Source: Hybos culiciformis | Lineage: Eukaryota > Arthropoda > Insecta > Diptera > Hybotidae | NCBI GenBank assembly: GCA_964007475.1 | Contig: OZ023273.1 | Location: forward strand, 150,456,444 to 150,520,443 | Length of the DNA: 64,000 nucleotides | Direction of reading: 5' to 3' | Part shown: positions 37,301 to 45,500 of the stretch, in pieces | Position numbering within the stretch: the stretch's first letter is position 1 | Layout of the letters: every line of letters starts with the position of its first letter | Translations under genes and position numbers: made by a program | Notes under the pieces: model-generated | Database searches by the model: none | Told to the model about the DNA's origin: nothing | Seen by the model: the letters and a program-made list of their open reading frames with translations, nothing else

Positions 37301-40300
37301 ATATACTAAATCTTAAACTTTTCCAGCTAAAAGGACATTTTGCTTCATGAATTTTGAATGGAGATGAACCGCAGAAAGGAAAAAAGTAAAAAAGGAACAT
37401 GGAAAAAATTCATAAATGGAAAATACTTAAAAAAGGATGAACGTGTCATGGAATATGATTAACTTTTTGTTTTCTTTTTTCTCTTCGTATTTTTTTTTTC
37501 GTTTTTCCTTTTTTTTTTGACTAAATTTATTAAGAAGCTAAAAATTGTCCTTTTTTTTAATTTTTAAGTTTTGATGTGCTTTCTCTACTCATAATTTCTG
37601 TCTGGGCATTTAAATTTTATGGAATTAGGTGGATTTTAAAGTTTTTTTTCATTTTTTTTTTTGTGAAAATTGAAATTAGAAGTGAAATTAAATTAAAGTT
37701 ACTTTGAAGGATTTTTATTTTAATTTGTTCATTTTTATTTTCCGGGGAAAACTATATTGAAAAAGAAAATTCAGTAGTTGTATATTATTATAAGAACTAT
37801 AGAAATATACGTATTTTTTGATTTTTTTTTTTTAAATAAAAATGGCCAGGAGAATACCAAAAAATTGTAATTGTATTATTGGTTAGATAAAGTGCAGATA
37901 GATCTTTTTAGTTTCACTGTAAGTTGATTGTAAATGCATTGACAAGGCACAGTGCATTGAAATTAAAATAGAAAAAACAAAACCTTTTATTGAATTTCAC
38001 ATAATGATGTGCGTTATTTGGCTTTAAGTGAGTAAACAATTAAATTTGGAATTTTGAGAATTGAACACAAATTTGAGAAAAATTTCAGTCAAATAGATAA
38101 ATTTCGATATGTGAAATATTTCGATATTGAAAACTAATAAAGTTTTAATCTTTTGAGGTTTGAATTGTTCAAATTTATCAAATAGTTCCTGGGTTATAAA
38201 GATTTTATTGGAAAAACCCTAGTTTTGTTGGAAACAGACCCATGGCTGGTTGACTGGATATAACTTCCGAATACGAAGTCGTGGACCCTCAGTTTTGGTC
38301 TTAAATGAAAGTACTGAAATCCCGCTACTTTTGGCGTTTGAATTGTTCAAATCGATGGAGTAGTTTCTCAGTTAAAACCAGAGTATGTTTGCTATCGGAA
38401 TAGAATTCTTTTCCGAAGGAAAAAAAAATTTACAGAAAAGTATTTTTATTTCAAGCAGAAAAATATCATCATCTGATTTTTTCAGTTTTTATTTTTCCCT
38501 CCTTTTTTTATATTTTTCTCTTCTTCTAAAGAAAAATTTCCCTAAATAATTTATAAATCCTTCATTAAAAGAAACTTTCAAAAAGAAATATATTTAGGAG
38601 AGAAATAATATCCTTCTTTTTCCTTCAAAGAAGAATATTCTCTTTTTGATTTTTTTCCTTCTCTAAAAAAATAAAAAAAAACATGTAGTAAAGTAAACAA
38701 AAATTCAAAAAAAAAATTAAAACGGTGCACACATACAACATTGACACATACAACATTGACACATACAACATTGCACACATACAATTTTTTTTCTGTATAC
38801 TATGCTGCTTATAAAAGAAAAATATTTTTTCCTTCTTTTCAGAAAAAGAAGAAAAAAATATTTTTCCGATTGTTTTTTTTTTACTCTGAGAGAAAAAAAT
38901 AGAACTCCTGAAAACTATTTTTAAAAGGAAATAAATTTCAGGAAGACTATTTTTGAAAAAGATGAAAAAAATAAATCTCCGAAATTAAATTTCAGGGAAG
39001 GAAAAATAATGAAATTGAAAAATTCAGGAGGGATATTTTACATACCCTGGTTAAAACCCTTATCTCGTTGGAAACATACCCTTGACATTACTAATTTTTA
39101 ACAACCGAAACATGAAACTAGAATTATTGTAATATTTATTGTCGAACCTTAGTCAAGTAAGTTAAAGACGAAGTTATTCTTTTTTGGGCATTTTAATTTT
39201 TTTCTGAAACCTGTATTTGTTAAGGTGTAAAATTATTATAATGTAAAAAACAAATATGTTCAGCATAACCTCCTTTTGTAATTCAAAGCTGAATTTGGAA
39301 AATAAGGTAATTTTAGTATTTTAATACTTTTTTTTTTATTTCATTCTCTACAGACAATTTTAATTAAAAAGCAAAATTTAAGCAGAAATTTTTTTTTATA
39401 CCATAGAGACATAAAAATAAATCTTTCAAAAAATAAAAAATAAAATAAAATAAAAATTTTGTATAAATGACCTTTTCCGTCAGTCTATTGAAGACTTTGT
39501 GGGTAAATTTGATCAGATTACAATTTGTTTTTTTATTTTTTGTTTTTGTTAAATCGTGAGATCTTTTATCAAAAATAACCTTTTAAGCTATTTTTGTTCA
39601 AATTTCTTTTTAATTTTTTATTTTTATTTATTCTCCATAGCTTCTTAATCTTAAATCGAAAACAATAAGTACCGAAATATGGTGATTTCAATTATAAATA
39701 AGCTTTCGTATATTTGAAATGTTTGAATGGTTCAATTTAATATAATTCACATTGAATAACATGAAAAGAATATTGTAATTAAGTGTTACGTTTAAGATTT
39801 AATTAATTAATATTAAAAAATTTAAACTATTTTTTTTAGTTTTTATTTTATTTACTATATAATTCGATGAACTCACTATAAATTAGGACAAAAATTTGCC
39901 GTGTCTTATAGTACCTATATATTAAACGGTAGCACGTTTCTTTGTATAATAATTCAACTGCTAAGCCGAAATGGCAAAAAAAAAATTTCCTACTTTGTAT
40001 AAATTTAAAAATATATGTTTTGTAAATAGAATTTTCATAAAAATAAAAATGATAACCAATTAAATGATAAACAACCCTTTTTTTTATCCGAAAATAAAAT
40101 CTCTTACTCCATCTCCGCAGTTAATGGTTTTTTAAAAGGAAAAATAAATCTGTTTAACTTTTATAATATTTTTCCCATCGCGATTTTTATTTTTACCCGT
40201 TTGGTTTTTCATTCCCATAAACCATGAAATCATCATTTTTATGTTTATTTCATTTTGATAGAAATCTGCAGAAAGGACATTATCCGAAAATGTTACAGCG

Positions 40301-42587
40301 ATACTTTTCTTCCTCGGCAAATGTATATAAGACTAAGTTTAATATTAAGGGATGAATCTTTATTTGTGGTTTTTTCAAGAGGTTATATGAATTTAGTTTT
40401 TACAGAGACAAAATGAAATACATAATTTTCTAAAAATGGCATTTTACGTTTTTAATTTTTGATAAGAAGAAGAAAATCATCGGTTCGTTCTTATAAATCC
40501 AGCTTTTAAGTCACTTATTTTTCACAAATTGTTTGTATCAAAACTTCAAATTATTGTGATTATAAAAATGAACTTGTTATCACACCCGGCTTAATTTAAC
40601 TTAATTTAACATGTTTCTGAACAAGTTCTAACTTTTGTTCATTGCACAAACTTGGAATCATTTATTCGAATTTTATATTCAAAATTTTAGAACTTTTCCT
40701 ATCTATTTTTTGTTTGTGCAACAATGTTATTTTTTTTTTTTGCTCATGTTTTTCAGAATACAATTTTCTTTTTATTTCTTTTAAATTGTTGCTATTCAAA
40801 AGGGATATAATTTTTCTTCCTTTTCAGTTTGCTGTTTTTTTTTTTTTTTTTTTATTTTCGTTTACATTTATTGTCCCTTTTTTTGTTTGTGAAAGAAAAT
40901 TCTTAAGGAAAATTGCGAAAAGAAACAAAATGTAAAAAAAAAAGTTATATCAGATAACCATTCGTTTCTTTTATTGTTTCTTCTTTTTTTCTTATTTTTA
41001 TTATATGATTTTTTTTTTTTTTTTTAATATTTAACAAATAAATAAAATTAAAAAACAAGATGATTTTCCTAGAAACATAATAAGTTGGATAATTTTGCAG
41101 ATGTTTTTTGTTTTTTTTTTTTTGTTGCAATCGATTATGAATTTTAATTCGAAATTTTCTTTTACTTATGTCTTCTCATTATTAATATTATTATTATTAT
41201 TACTACTTTTTTTTATACATAACTGTTGAAGTTTAGAAATGAAATCTACAGCCAAAGTTTTGTATATAGAAAGGAAGATAGAAAAAAAAATTGGAAAAAA
41301 ATAATGGACTTAAATGAAAACAATTAATTATGCATTTCCCAAGTATTGAGCATTACTTGCTATTATTAATCACAGTTAAATACCACACTATTTTAATGGA
41401 TGTTTATTAATGATATTCTTCAAGGCATCGTTTTAATTTTTTTGTGATTGGATTTAAAAGTAGGTAGACCGTTTTTTAAGGTTTAAAAAAGAATTCAGAC
41501 GGTTTAAGGTTTTAAAAAGAATTCAGATATTGATGATGGTTAAGCATGAAATTTATATAATTAAAAGGCAAACATCATGGCAAAAAATTAATTTAAGAGT
41601 TAAAAACTTTCTAATTATTGATTACTCCTTCTTAGAGTAATGTTTTAATGAAATTAGGTCATCGTAGTGATTAAAACAATTATTTTTAAGTAAATTAATA
41701 TCAAATTCAATGTGATAACTAAAAATTATTTTTATACACATTGGTTTTCTTGTCTATAGAATATAGTTTTTCATTTGCATATTTCTTTTATGGTTACTAT
41801 ATAATAAAGCTGACAACAATTCCGATTAAAAGAAAATTTTAATTTGTTTTGAAATAATATTCAATAATTTAACCCAATTTGCAAGTTGGTATATAAAAAA
41901 AAAATTATATATTTCCAATACTCGTACCAATTACCCCTGAATTCTGAACAATATACTCTACATCTACAAGAACTTTAAACAAAAACATCACATAAAAAAT
42001 CTCCTCGTAAAAATTGTTTTCATTGATTTTATTGAATTGCAATGTAATAAAATTTTGTTTTTTATTTTCAATTTATATTTCTATATTTTATTGCTATTTT
42101 AAAGAGATTCAAGTGATTTTTTTTTTATATGTTTATATATAGTTTCTACTTGATGTTTAAGAACTCTCCCTTGCGAAAGACATTGACCAACTTTTGGTTT
42201 TTTGTTCAAAAACATATAATTTATGGAAAAAAAAATTACTAATTATTTGCAATTGAGTATACTTGAAAGTGATTTTAGAGGAAAGATCAAGTCGATTGTG
42301 GTTGAAGATAGCACGAATATAAATTATCAAAAAAAAAAAGGCAAAAAGGAGTTTCATGGAACTTTATTTTTATATTTGCTTATAATTACTTCAAAGGGCA
42401 TTACAAGAAGGTTTTATTTTATAACAAGATAGTAGTTAGAACAAAAAATTACATAAAATTTATAATATCACTTAATTTACCTTATAACTGCCTAAATTCT
42501 TAACAGAGCATGCTAATTTGATATTTCTTCCGGCTGGAACTGTTATATTTTCTATAACATCTGTGAATTCTGGATCTTCTGTTACAG
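10161..42587 (-). CDS. DIP-family (Dpr-interacting protein / lachesin-like) Ig cell-surface receptor, gene-level span, 5'-incomplete
   Basis: Join on the minus strand, 5' to 3': 42587-42481, 30722-30506, 18841-18686, 18508-18380, 16866-16716, 14292-14150, 10727-10587, 10372-10161. The exons total 1256 nt, and with the one base owed by the missing upstream exon this is 418 codons plus stop. All seven introns are GT-AG and phases agree throughout (0,1,1,1,2,1,1). Residues are numbered from the first split codon. Three Ig domains: Ig1 C27-W39-C91, Ig2 C134-W146-C184, Ig3 C227-W239-C285. A Thr-rich stalk (about 305-325) and a C-terminal hydrophobic tail follow. Predicted N-glycosylation sites are N14, N129, N157, N261 and N390. 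Known family role: neuronal surface proteins whose Ig1 binds Dpr Ig proteins in synaptic partner choice. The tail motif around LNEID.SEQKS resembles one fly DIP paralogue group, but I cannot name the paralogue. The signal peptide is missing from the model. Confidence 0.93.
10373..10586 (-). other. intron G/H of DIP-like gene (214 bp)
   Basis: Short AT-rich GT-AG intron, phase 1. Nothing else seen in it. Confidence 0.88.
10587..10727 (-). CDS. DIP-like gene, exon G: Thr-rich membrane-proximal stalk
   Basis: 141 nt exon, residues 302-348 plus one base. The acceptor is CTAACAG before CTAAAC, and the donor is AAAG|GTAAAT. It encodes TKQPPTTLPPPTTTTTTQR, then five Thr and a Ser/Lys-rich linker. 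The Pro/Thr cluster is the usual O-glycosylated stalk following Ig3 in this family. The coding strand is locally GC-enriched by repeated ACA/ACG Thr codons, a purifiable-looking triplet repeat that could vary in length between alleles. It has no domain of its own, but phase and context make its membership secure. Confidence 0.88.
13050..13645. mobile_element. hAT-type MITE, copy 1
   Basis: 596 bp element with terminal inverted repeats CAGTGGTGCCCAA... and ...TTGGGCACCACTG, flanked by a perfect 8-bp duplication TGTTAGAG (13042-13049 and 13646-13653). Eight-bp duplications and CAGTGG-type ends are diagnostic of hAT transposons. No transposase frame remains. The interior matches a second copy at 32922-33591. 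It lies in intron F/G of the DIP-like gene. Confidence 0.92.
13789..13886. repeat. perfect palindrome, 45-bp arms, 8-bp loop
   Basis: The arm 13789-13833 is the exact reverse complement of 13842-13886, with ATTGAGCG between (13834-13841). The arm has mixed composition (it includes CCTCCTTGAC), so it is not a chance AT palindrome. It lies in intron F/G, 144 bp past the MITE. Confidence 0.97.
14150..14292 (-). CDS. DIP-like gene, exon F: end of Ig3
   Basis: 143 nt exon, residues 254-301 plus one base. The donor is TACA|GTGAGT. It reads TETIPGNLSYKATMKLTI, then NDYGSYKCVAKNPRGEMDGT and IKLY. The second Cys of Ig3 is C285 (YKCVAKNPRGE), and N261 is a sequon. The acceptor (TGTAAAAAG before GACGG) has almost no polypyrimidine tract. 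It is still the only nearby AG that restores the Lys split codon and the family's KYK-to-Ig3 junction, so I accept it. It may be a weak or regulated splice site. Confidence 0.92.
14293..16715 (-). other. intron E/F of DIP-like gene (2.4 kb)
   Basis: GT-AG intron, phase 2, with a weak acceptor at its 3' end (14293-14300). A somewhat more GC-balanced patch lies at 14830-14930 and a 13-bp direct duplication at about 16153-16180. No coding signal recognised. Confidence 0.83.
16716..16866 (-). CDS. DIP-like gene, exon E: start of Ig3
   Basis: 151 nt exon, residues 204-253 plus two bases of codon 254. The acceptor is TTCAATAG before TTTCACC, and the donor is ATAA|GTAAGT (phase 2, the only phase-2 junction in the gene). 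It begins FSPMVWVQNQLVGVAIGYSV and carries the first Cys of Ig3 (LEC, C227) and the core Trp (W239, in PTSLNYWTRD). HPTSLNYWTR or a close variant is characteristic of the DIP group. The open frame runs further upstream of the acceptor, but that part is intron. Confidence 0.95.
16867..18379 (-). other. intron D/E of DIP-like gene (1.5 kb)
   Basis: GT-AG intron, phase 1. AT-rich and without recognisable repeats or coding sequence. Confidence 0.85.
18380..18508 (-). CDS. DIP-like gene, exon D: end of Ig2
   Basis: 129 nt exon, residues 161-203 plus one base. The acceptor is a pyrimidine tract ending CCACAG, and the donor is GATT|GTGAGT. The translation is VIDWEGEVLEIEKISRLDMG followed by AYLCIASNGVPPSVSKMIKV. 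The second Cys of Ig2 is C184, in LDMGAYLCIASNGVPP, a signature shared across DIPs and lachesin. An apparent reading frame on the opposite strand (18337-18588) is a shadow of this exon and was not annotated. Confidence 0.96.
18509..18685 (-). other. intron C/D of DIP-like gene (177 bp)
   Basis: Short GT-AG intron, phase 1, splitting Ig2. Nothing else seen. Confidence 0.9.
18686..18841 (-). CDS. DIP-like gene, exon C: start of Ig2
   Basis: 156 nt exon, residues 109-160 plus one base. The acceptor is a long T run ending CAG, and the donor is GAAG|GTATAT. The split Val codon joins exon B to VPPNIDDAMTSTDIIAREGE, giving the VVVPPNI junction shared by DIPs between Ig1 and Ig2. Ig2 first Cys is C134 (TMRCRATGSPEP) and the core Trp is W146 (IKWKRD). 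Sequons are at N129 (NIT) and N157 (NKT). It is separated from exon D by only 177 bp, unlike the 11.7 kb intron upstream. Confidence 0.95.
19440..19960. repeat. degenerate CGGAAAA-rich repeat region
   Basis: Two related segments (about 19500-19560 and 19875-19925) share CCATGGAAAACCCG followed by GGAAAAATCAT, with TTTTCCGGAAAA-type motifs between them. The region is more GC-balanced than its surroundings and also carries a GAAATTTGGCACACAGG phrase of the sort found in dispersed insect repeats. I cannot name the family. Open frames on the minus strand (19210-19958) are not recognisable proteins. Confidence 0.5.
20008..20275. repeat. inverted repeat, 112-bp arms, 44-bp spacer
   Basis: The left arm 20008-20119 and right arm 20164-20275 are reverse complements with one mismatch (C/T near 20074). 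The spacer is 20120-20163. The arms include GGCCAGGCCGCATG and CACAGAGGTGGACTC, so the match is far beyond chance. It lies in intron B/C and would form a long near-perfect hairpin in a transcript. Confidence 0.96.
26186..26890 (-). pseudogene. transposon protein C-terminal fragment, left arm of foldback
   Basis: The minus-strand frame reads GCETTSQLFGIGKRNGLTKI, then KEDIITAGENAIGPYME, ...EDWGWKLECG, and after a stop at about 26330 continues with LCSCRKHNLACSLACSVCQG to a stop at 26186. The order GC(D/E)TTS..GK, then WGW, then a CSCRK..C..C..C..CQG cysteine cluster, is what I recall from a high-copy family of uncharacterised arthropod transposon-associated proteins. I cannot name the superfamily with certainty. 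It is broken by at least one in-frame stop and lacks the N-terminal and catalytic part, so it is non-functional. A plus-strand frame over it (26508-26798) is a shadow. Confidence 0.72.
26950..27491 (+). pseudogene. transposon protein C-terminal fragment, right arm of foldback
   Basis: This is the plus-strand homologue of the left-arm fragment. PQLFGIGKGKRL lies near 26975, then TKIMKNTSFIEYAEVFNN and KEEKISASENAIDAMFGENA (27010-27130), KKLAEKIWIKLF, and after frameshifts RCSCRKYGLECSSVCGECQG ending with GVSDGE and a TAA at about 27491. It is frameshifted near 27000, after about 27215 and near 27360. Sequence identity with the left arm is high at the protein level but with many independent changes, so the two arms have been diverging for some time or came from different copies. 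Confidence 0.7.
29070..29200. repeat. dispersed-repeat fragment with a G14 run
   Basis: GGGGCTGTTCACAAATTACG followed by TAACGGGCTC and fourteen G (29107-29120). The phrase resembles the end of a widespread insect repeat with a C/G homopolymer near its terminus. No second end found nearby, so this is probably a fragment. Confidence 0.5.
30506..30722 (-). CDS. DIP-like gene, exon B: rest of Ig1 (Dpr-binding face)
   Basis: 217 nt exon, residues 37-108 plus the first base of codon 109. The acceptor is a pyrimidine tract ending TTTTTCAG before GTTGCG, and the donor is GTTG|GTAAGT. It encodes the Ig1 core: VAWMHYEQSAILTVHNH, then ITRNPRISVTHDKHDKH, then EEDRGRYMCQIN and TAKTQFG. The invariant Trp is W39, and the second Cys, in the DxGxYxC signature, is C91. 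In known DIPs this strand C-C'-C'' region and the following strands form the heterodimer interface with Dpr Ig1. It is the most conserved exon here and reads as intact. It is isolated between two introns of about 11.7 kb each. Confidence 0.96.
32922..33591. mobile_element. hAT-type MITE, copy 2
   Basis: 670 bp, same family and orientation as 13050-13645. It begins CAGTGGTGCCCAAACTACGG, ends GATTGGGCACCAAGTG, and is flanked by a perfect 8-bp duplication CCATAAAC (32914-32921 and 33592-33599). Compared with copy 1 it retains an extra GC-rich stretch after the first GGCCCGC and an insertion near 33130-33175. It lies in intron A/B. Confidence 0.92.
36660..36895. repeat. degenerate repeats around TTTACATG / GGTTGAG
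   Basis: TTACATG occurs three times (about 36667, 36724, 36836). Each is followed by a region with variants of GGTTGA or GGTTAAC. The patch is more GC-balanced than its surroundings. It is possibly a decayed element, and no TIR or duplication was found. Confidence 0.4.
38151..38400. repeat. two-copy direct repeat, period about 178 bp
   Basis: TTTGAATTGTTCAAAT with related flanks occurs at about 38159 and 38337. It is followed in the first copy by TTGTTGGAAACAGACCC, and a related CGTTGGAAACATACCC appears at about 39066. The intervening phrase GGTCTTAAATGAAAG is typical of dispersed insect repeats. Confidence 0.55.
38729..38784. repeat. 15-bp minisatellite
   Basis: Three perfect ACACATACAACATTG units (38729-38773), then a one-base insertion and a partial fourth unit. 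The repeated VCVNV frame across it on the minus strand is an artefact. Confidence 0.9.
42481..42587 (-). CDS. DIP-like gene, exon A: start of Ig1
   Basis: 107 nt coding exon, residues 1-36 of the reconstructed fragment. The acceptor follows a T-rich tract ending TTTTACAG, and the donor is AAG|GTAAAT. It begins with two bases of a split codon (upstream intron phase 1) and ends on a complete Lys codon (phase 0). The translation begins VTEDPEFTDVIENITVPAG and runs on through a first Ig-domain Cys (LACSV, C27) to NLGSYK. The ENITVPAG and CSVKNLG motifs are typical of DIP Ig1, and N14 is a glycosylation sequon. The Asp-Pro-Glu-Phe start matches where mature DIPs usually begin after the leader, so the missing upstream exon should encode the signal peptide. 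An 11.8 kb intron separates this exon from the next. Confidence 0.92.
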
Positions 42588-45500
42588 CTGTAAAATAAAA
42601 AAAAGAACAGTTGATATAGTTTCGTCAAATAAAACAATAAATTTGAGCATCATATAATTGATTTATAAAAGTTACAAAATAGATGAGAAGATTCTTAGTA
42701 TAGAGACTCGATCATATGTGTAATTAAAATATACCTCCAAATGCATCGATTATCTTAATAAATAGTTTATTATCTTAGTAAATAATTAATAGTAATTTGT
42801 TTACTTTCTATATTTTCCTTACAAATCATTTTAATAAAAATACTTAGTTTGAGACTTGGAATATTGCCCATTTTAGTTGTCCAATGATTCAGAATTAATT
42901 AATATAGCACTTAGTTTAGTCTTTTTAGATTGACAGCTTTATTAAGCTTTTAGATATAAGTCGATTAATTGGTAGACTTATTTATTCAGTTTTTCTAGTT
43001 TCAATTTTAAACTTTTTTTTTCTTTTTATAATAACAGAGATGAAAATCAAAGCACCATTTCATACACTTTTCATTCAATACGACTATAAATTTTTTTAAT
43101 TCCCTGTATATGTATGTTGAAATTGTGTTTTATTATTTTATGTGTGCAAAAAATTTATTTCGAAATTACATATTATAAATACATACATATATATAATATT
43201 TTTCATTCAAGAAAGAAGCTTCTGGTACTTAACAAACAATTAAAATGCAAACGTTCAAAATAAAAGTTAATGTTTTCTTTATAATAATGAATGAATTAAA
43301 TTGATTTTTTAATTCAATTTTTCAATATAAGGACTTTTAATATGCTTTTACAAAATATAGATAAAAATAAATTTTTGAATATAAATTCAACCCAACAACT
43401 GCAACTGCTGAAAATGAAGCTTTTCCTTGTTTTGGCGCGAAATATTTCCTGTTTAAAATGGAACTTGTTTTTTCTTTTTTGAATTAACAAATAATACCTA
43501 CTTTGAACTATAAGTGTTTCCAATACTATGGTTATTAAGTCAATTTTTTTAAGTAATGAGTCAAAATTTTAAAATTTTGAATACAATTTATTAATAAAAA
43601 GGGACTGTATTGTATATTACTCTGATAATATGCACATATAGAAAAATAAAATATTAGGTAGTAAAAAAATGAGGGAAAAATTTTCCACTCGTTGAATTTG
43701 AAATAAATGTCCTTGGAATAAATTTAAAAATTTTAGGTTCAATAAAAATCATGTGCAACTCCGTGATAAATGCAAATTAAAATTAATCTTATTATAACAA
43801 AAATAATTGATTAAATGTTTTTGATTCTGGTAAAACAAAAGCTGATTATGAGATCAGAGTCGAATTCTTATACCTTAATAGAGTTATGTGTTTCAGTTAA
43901 TATGTAAACTTTAGTGGAATAAAAAATTTACAATTCTTTTCTTCAATATATCCAAAGATGATAATATTTATAGATATCAACTCGTTTCCAGTGACTAAAA
44001 ACTTCATAACAAACAATGTTTAATGTTTTTCAATAATTTCGAAACTATCTTCAATGTTTACCCTTTCTATTGTATCAGGAAAAGCTAAATTATAAGAATA
44101 ATTTTTTACGAAAAAAAAAATTTACTATTTTTTATTTTAATATTTTATCATATTTCTATAAAGTCCTGCATTGCATTTTAATTTTTAAGTTCATACTAGG
44201 GTAGATTTAAGAAAGTAGAGAAAAAGGATTTTTTCTGTTTCACCTTAGGTCCTTGGAATAAAAAAAAAAATATTTGTTCAAAAATATTCTGTATTGTTTT
44301 ATTCTAAAGAATATTTCAAATATCTCTTATGTTGAAAAAATATAGTTTTTGTTTCGAAACAATAAACTTGAAGATTTTTGAAAAAATAATTATTTTAAAT
44401 ATACCCAGTTATTATCAAAACAATAAATTAAGAAAATTTGTAGATTACAAAAATTCAATTCGAATTGATGCAAATAAAATAATCTTGTTAAGAGTACAAA
44501 CATTTTGTTAACGTATAGCTCAAATTTGGGTAATATTTAAATTTTTTATTAAACAAGAGAATTTAAACAATGAATAATCGTTTTCAATTTCTAAGACCAC
44601 TTAATAAAATATTATCAAACTAGAATTTAATCTTAATGAAGTTATAACAGCTAATGAACAGTTTATTTCAAAATTACCCTATTCAAAAATATATATATTT
44701 ATTCGCTTCTTATTTAAAAAAAAAAAATATTTTTTTTGGCAAACATTATTTATGTTGTATTTCCCCCACATAGCATAATTTTCAAATAAACAGAAATTAT
44801 TGCAAAAAAATAAAAACCCTATTTATTAATTTTTCTTAACATGTTAATATGTGAAGATGAATAACAGGCAATCTGTTAATATTCTTAATGTTAATTTATT
44901 AAATTAATGTTAACGATTTCAAAGTACGTATAAGTGATCGCATGTGGCTTTCTGTACTACAAGAAATCTCTAATCACGAAACTTGCATTTAACCTCTACT
45001 TTTTTTTTTTAAGTTTATTAAATTTTCTATTGTTATATGAAAATTATTTCTACTGGTACTATATTGAAGTTAAAAATATTTTTACTTTTATACTGATTTT
45101 ATAAGGGGATAAAAAATAATATTTTTTTTTATTTTCTACATACTTGTAGTTTTAGTAAATATATGTACAAGAAATATATTACCATTAGGTACATAAATAA
45201 TTTTCAATATTCAAAAAAATTTAAAATTTCTAATTATATTTTAAAAATTAAATTCAAATAATCATTGTGAATATATATTTTTATATTACAGATATGTTAT
45301 TCTTTAATTAACTTTTACTATAATAATGATAAAATATAATTTCAATAAAATTATTTATTCATTTACTGTGTTGTACCTACACGTTGAAAACAGAAGTAGA
45401 AATTAATTAGATTATAAAGCTAAATACCATTTTATTGTAATTTATTTGAAGCCACTGAAGCATTAAAAAAATTATTACAATTTTATTATTATTATTATGT

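Larger units (their letters stand above)
30723..42480 (-). other. intron A/B of DIP-like gene (11.8 kb)
   Basis: GT-AG intron, phase 0. It contains the second MITE copy (32922-33591), degenerate repeats at 36667-36890 and 38151-38400, and a 15-bp minisatellite (38729-38784). The remainder is AT-rich with many A/T runs, and I see no gene in it. Confidence 0.82.

Noticed and set aside
38578..38784. Minus-strand frame with repeated VCVNV
   Set aside because: Translation of the 15-bp minisatellite.
40642..40935. 97-codon Phe-rich plus-strand frame
   Set aside because: Generated by long T runs; no domain.
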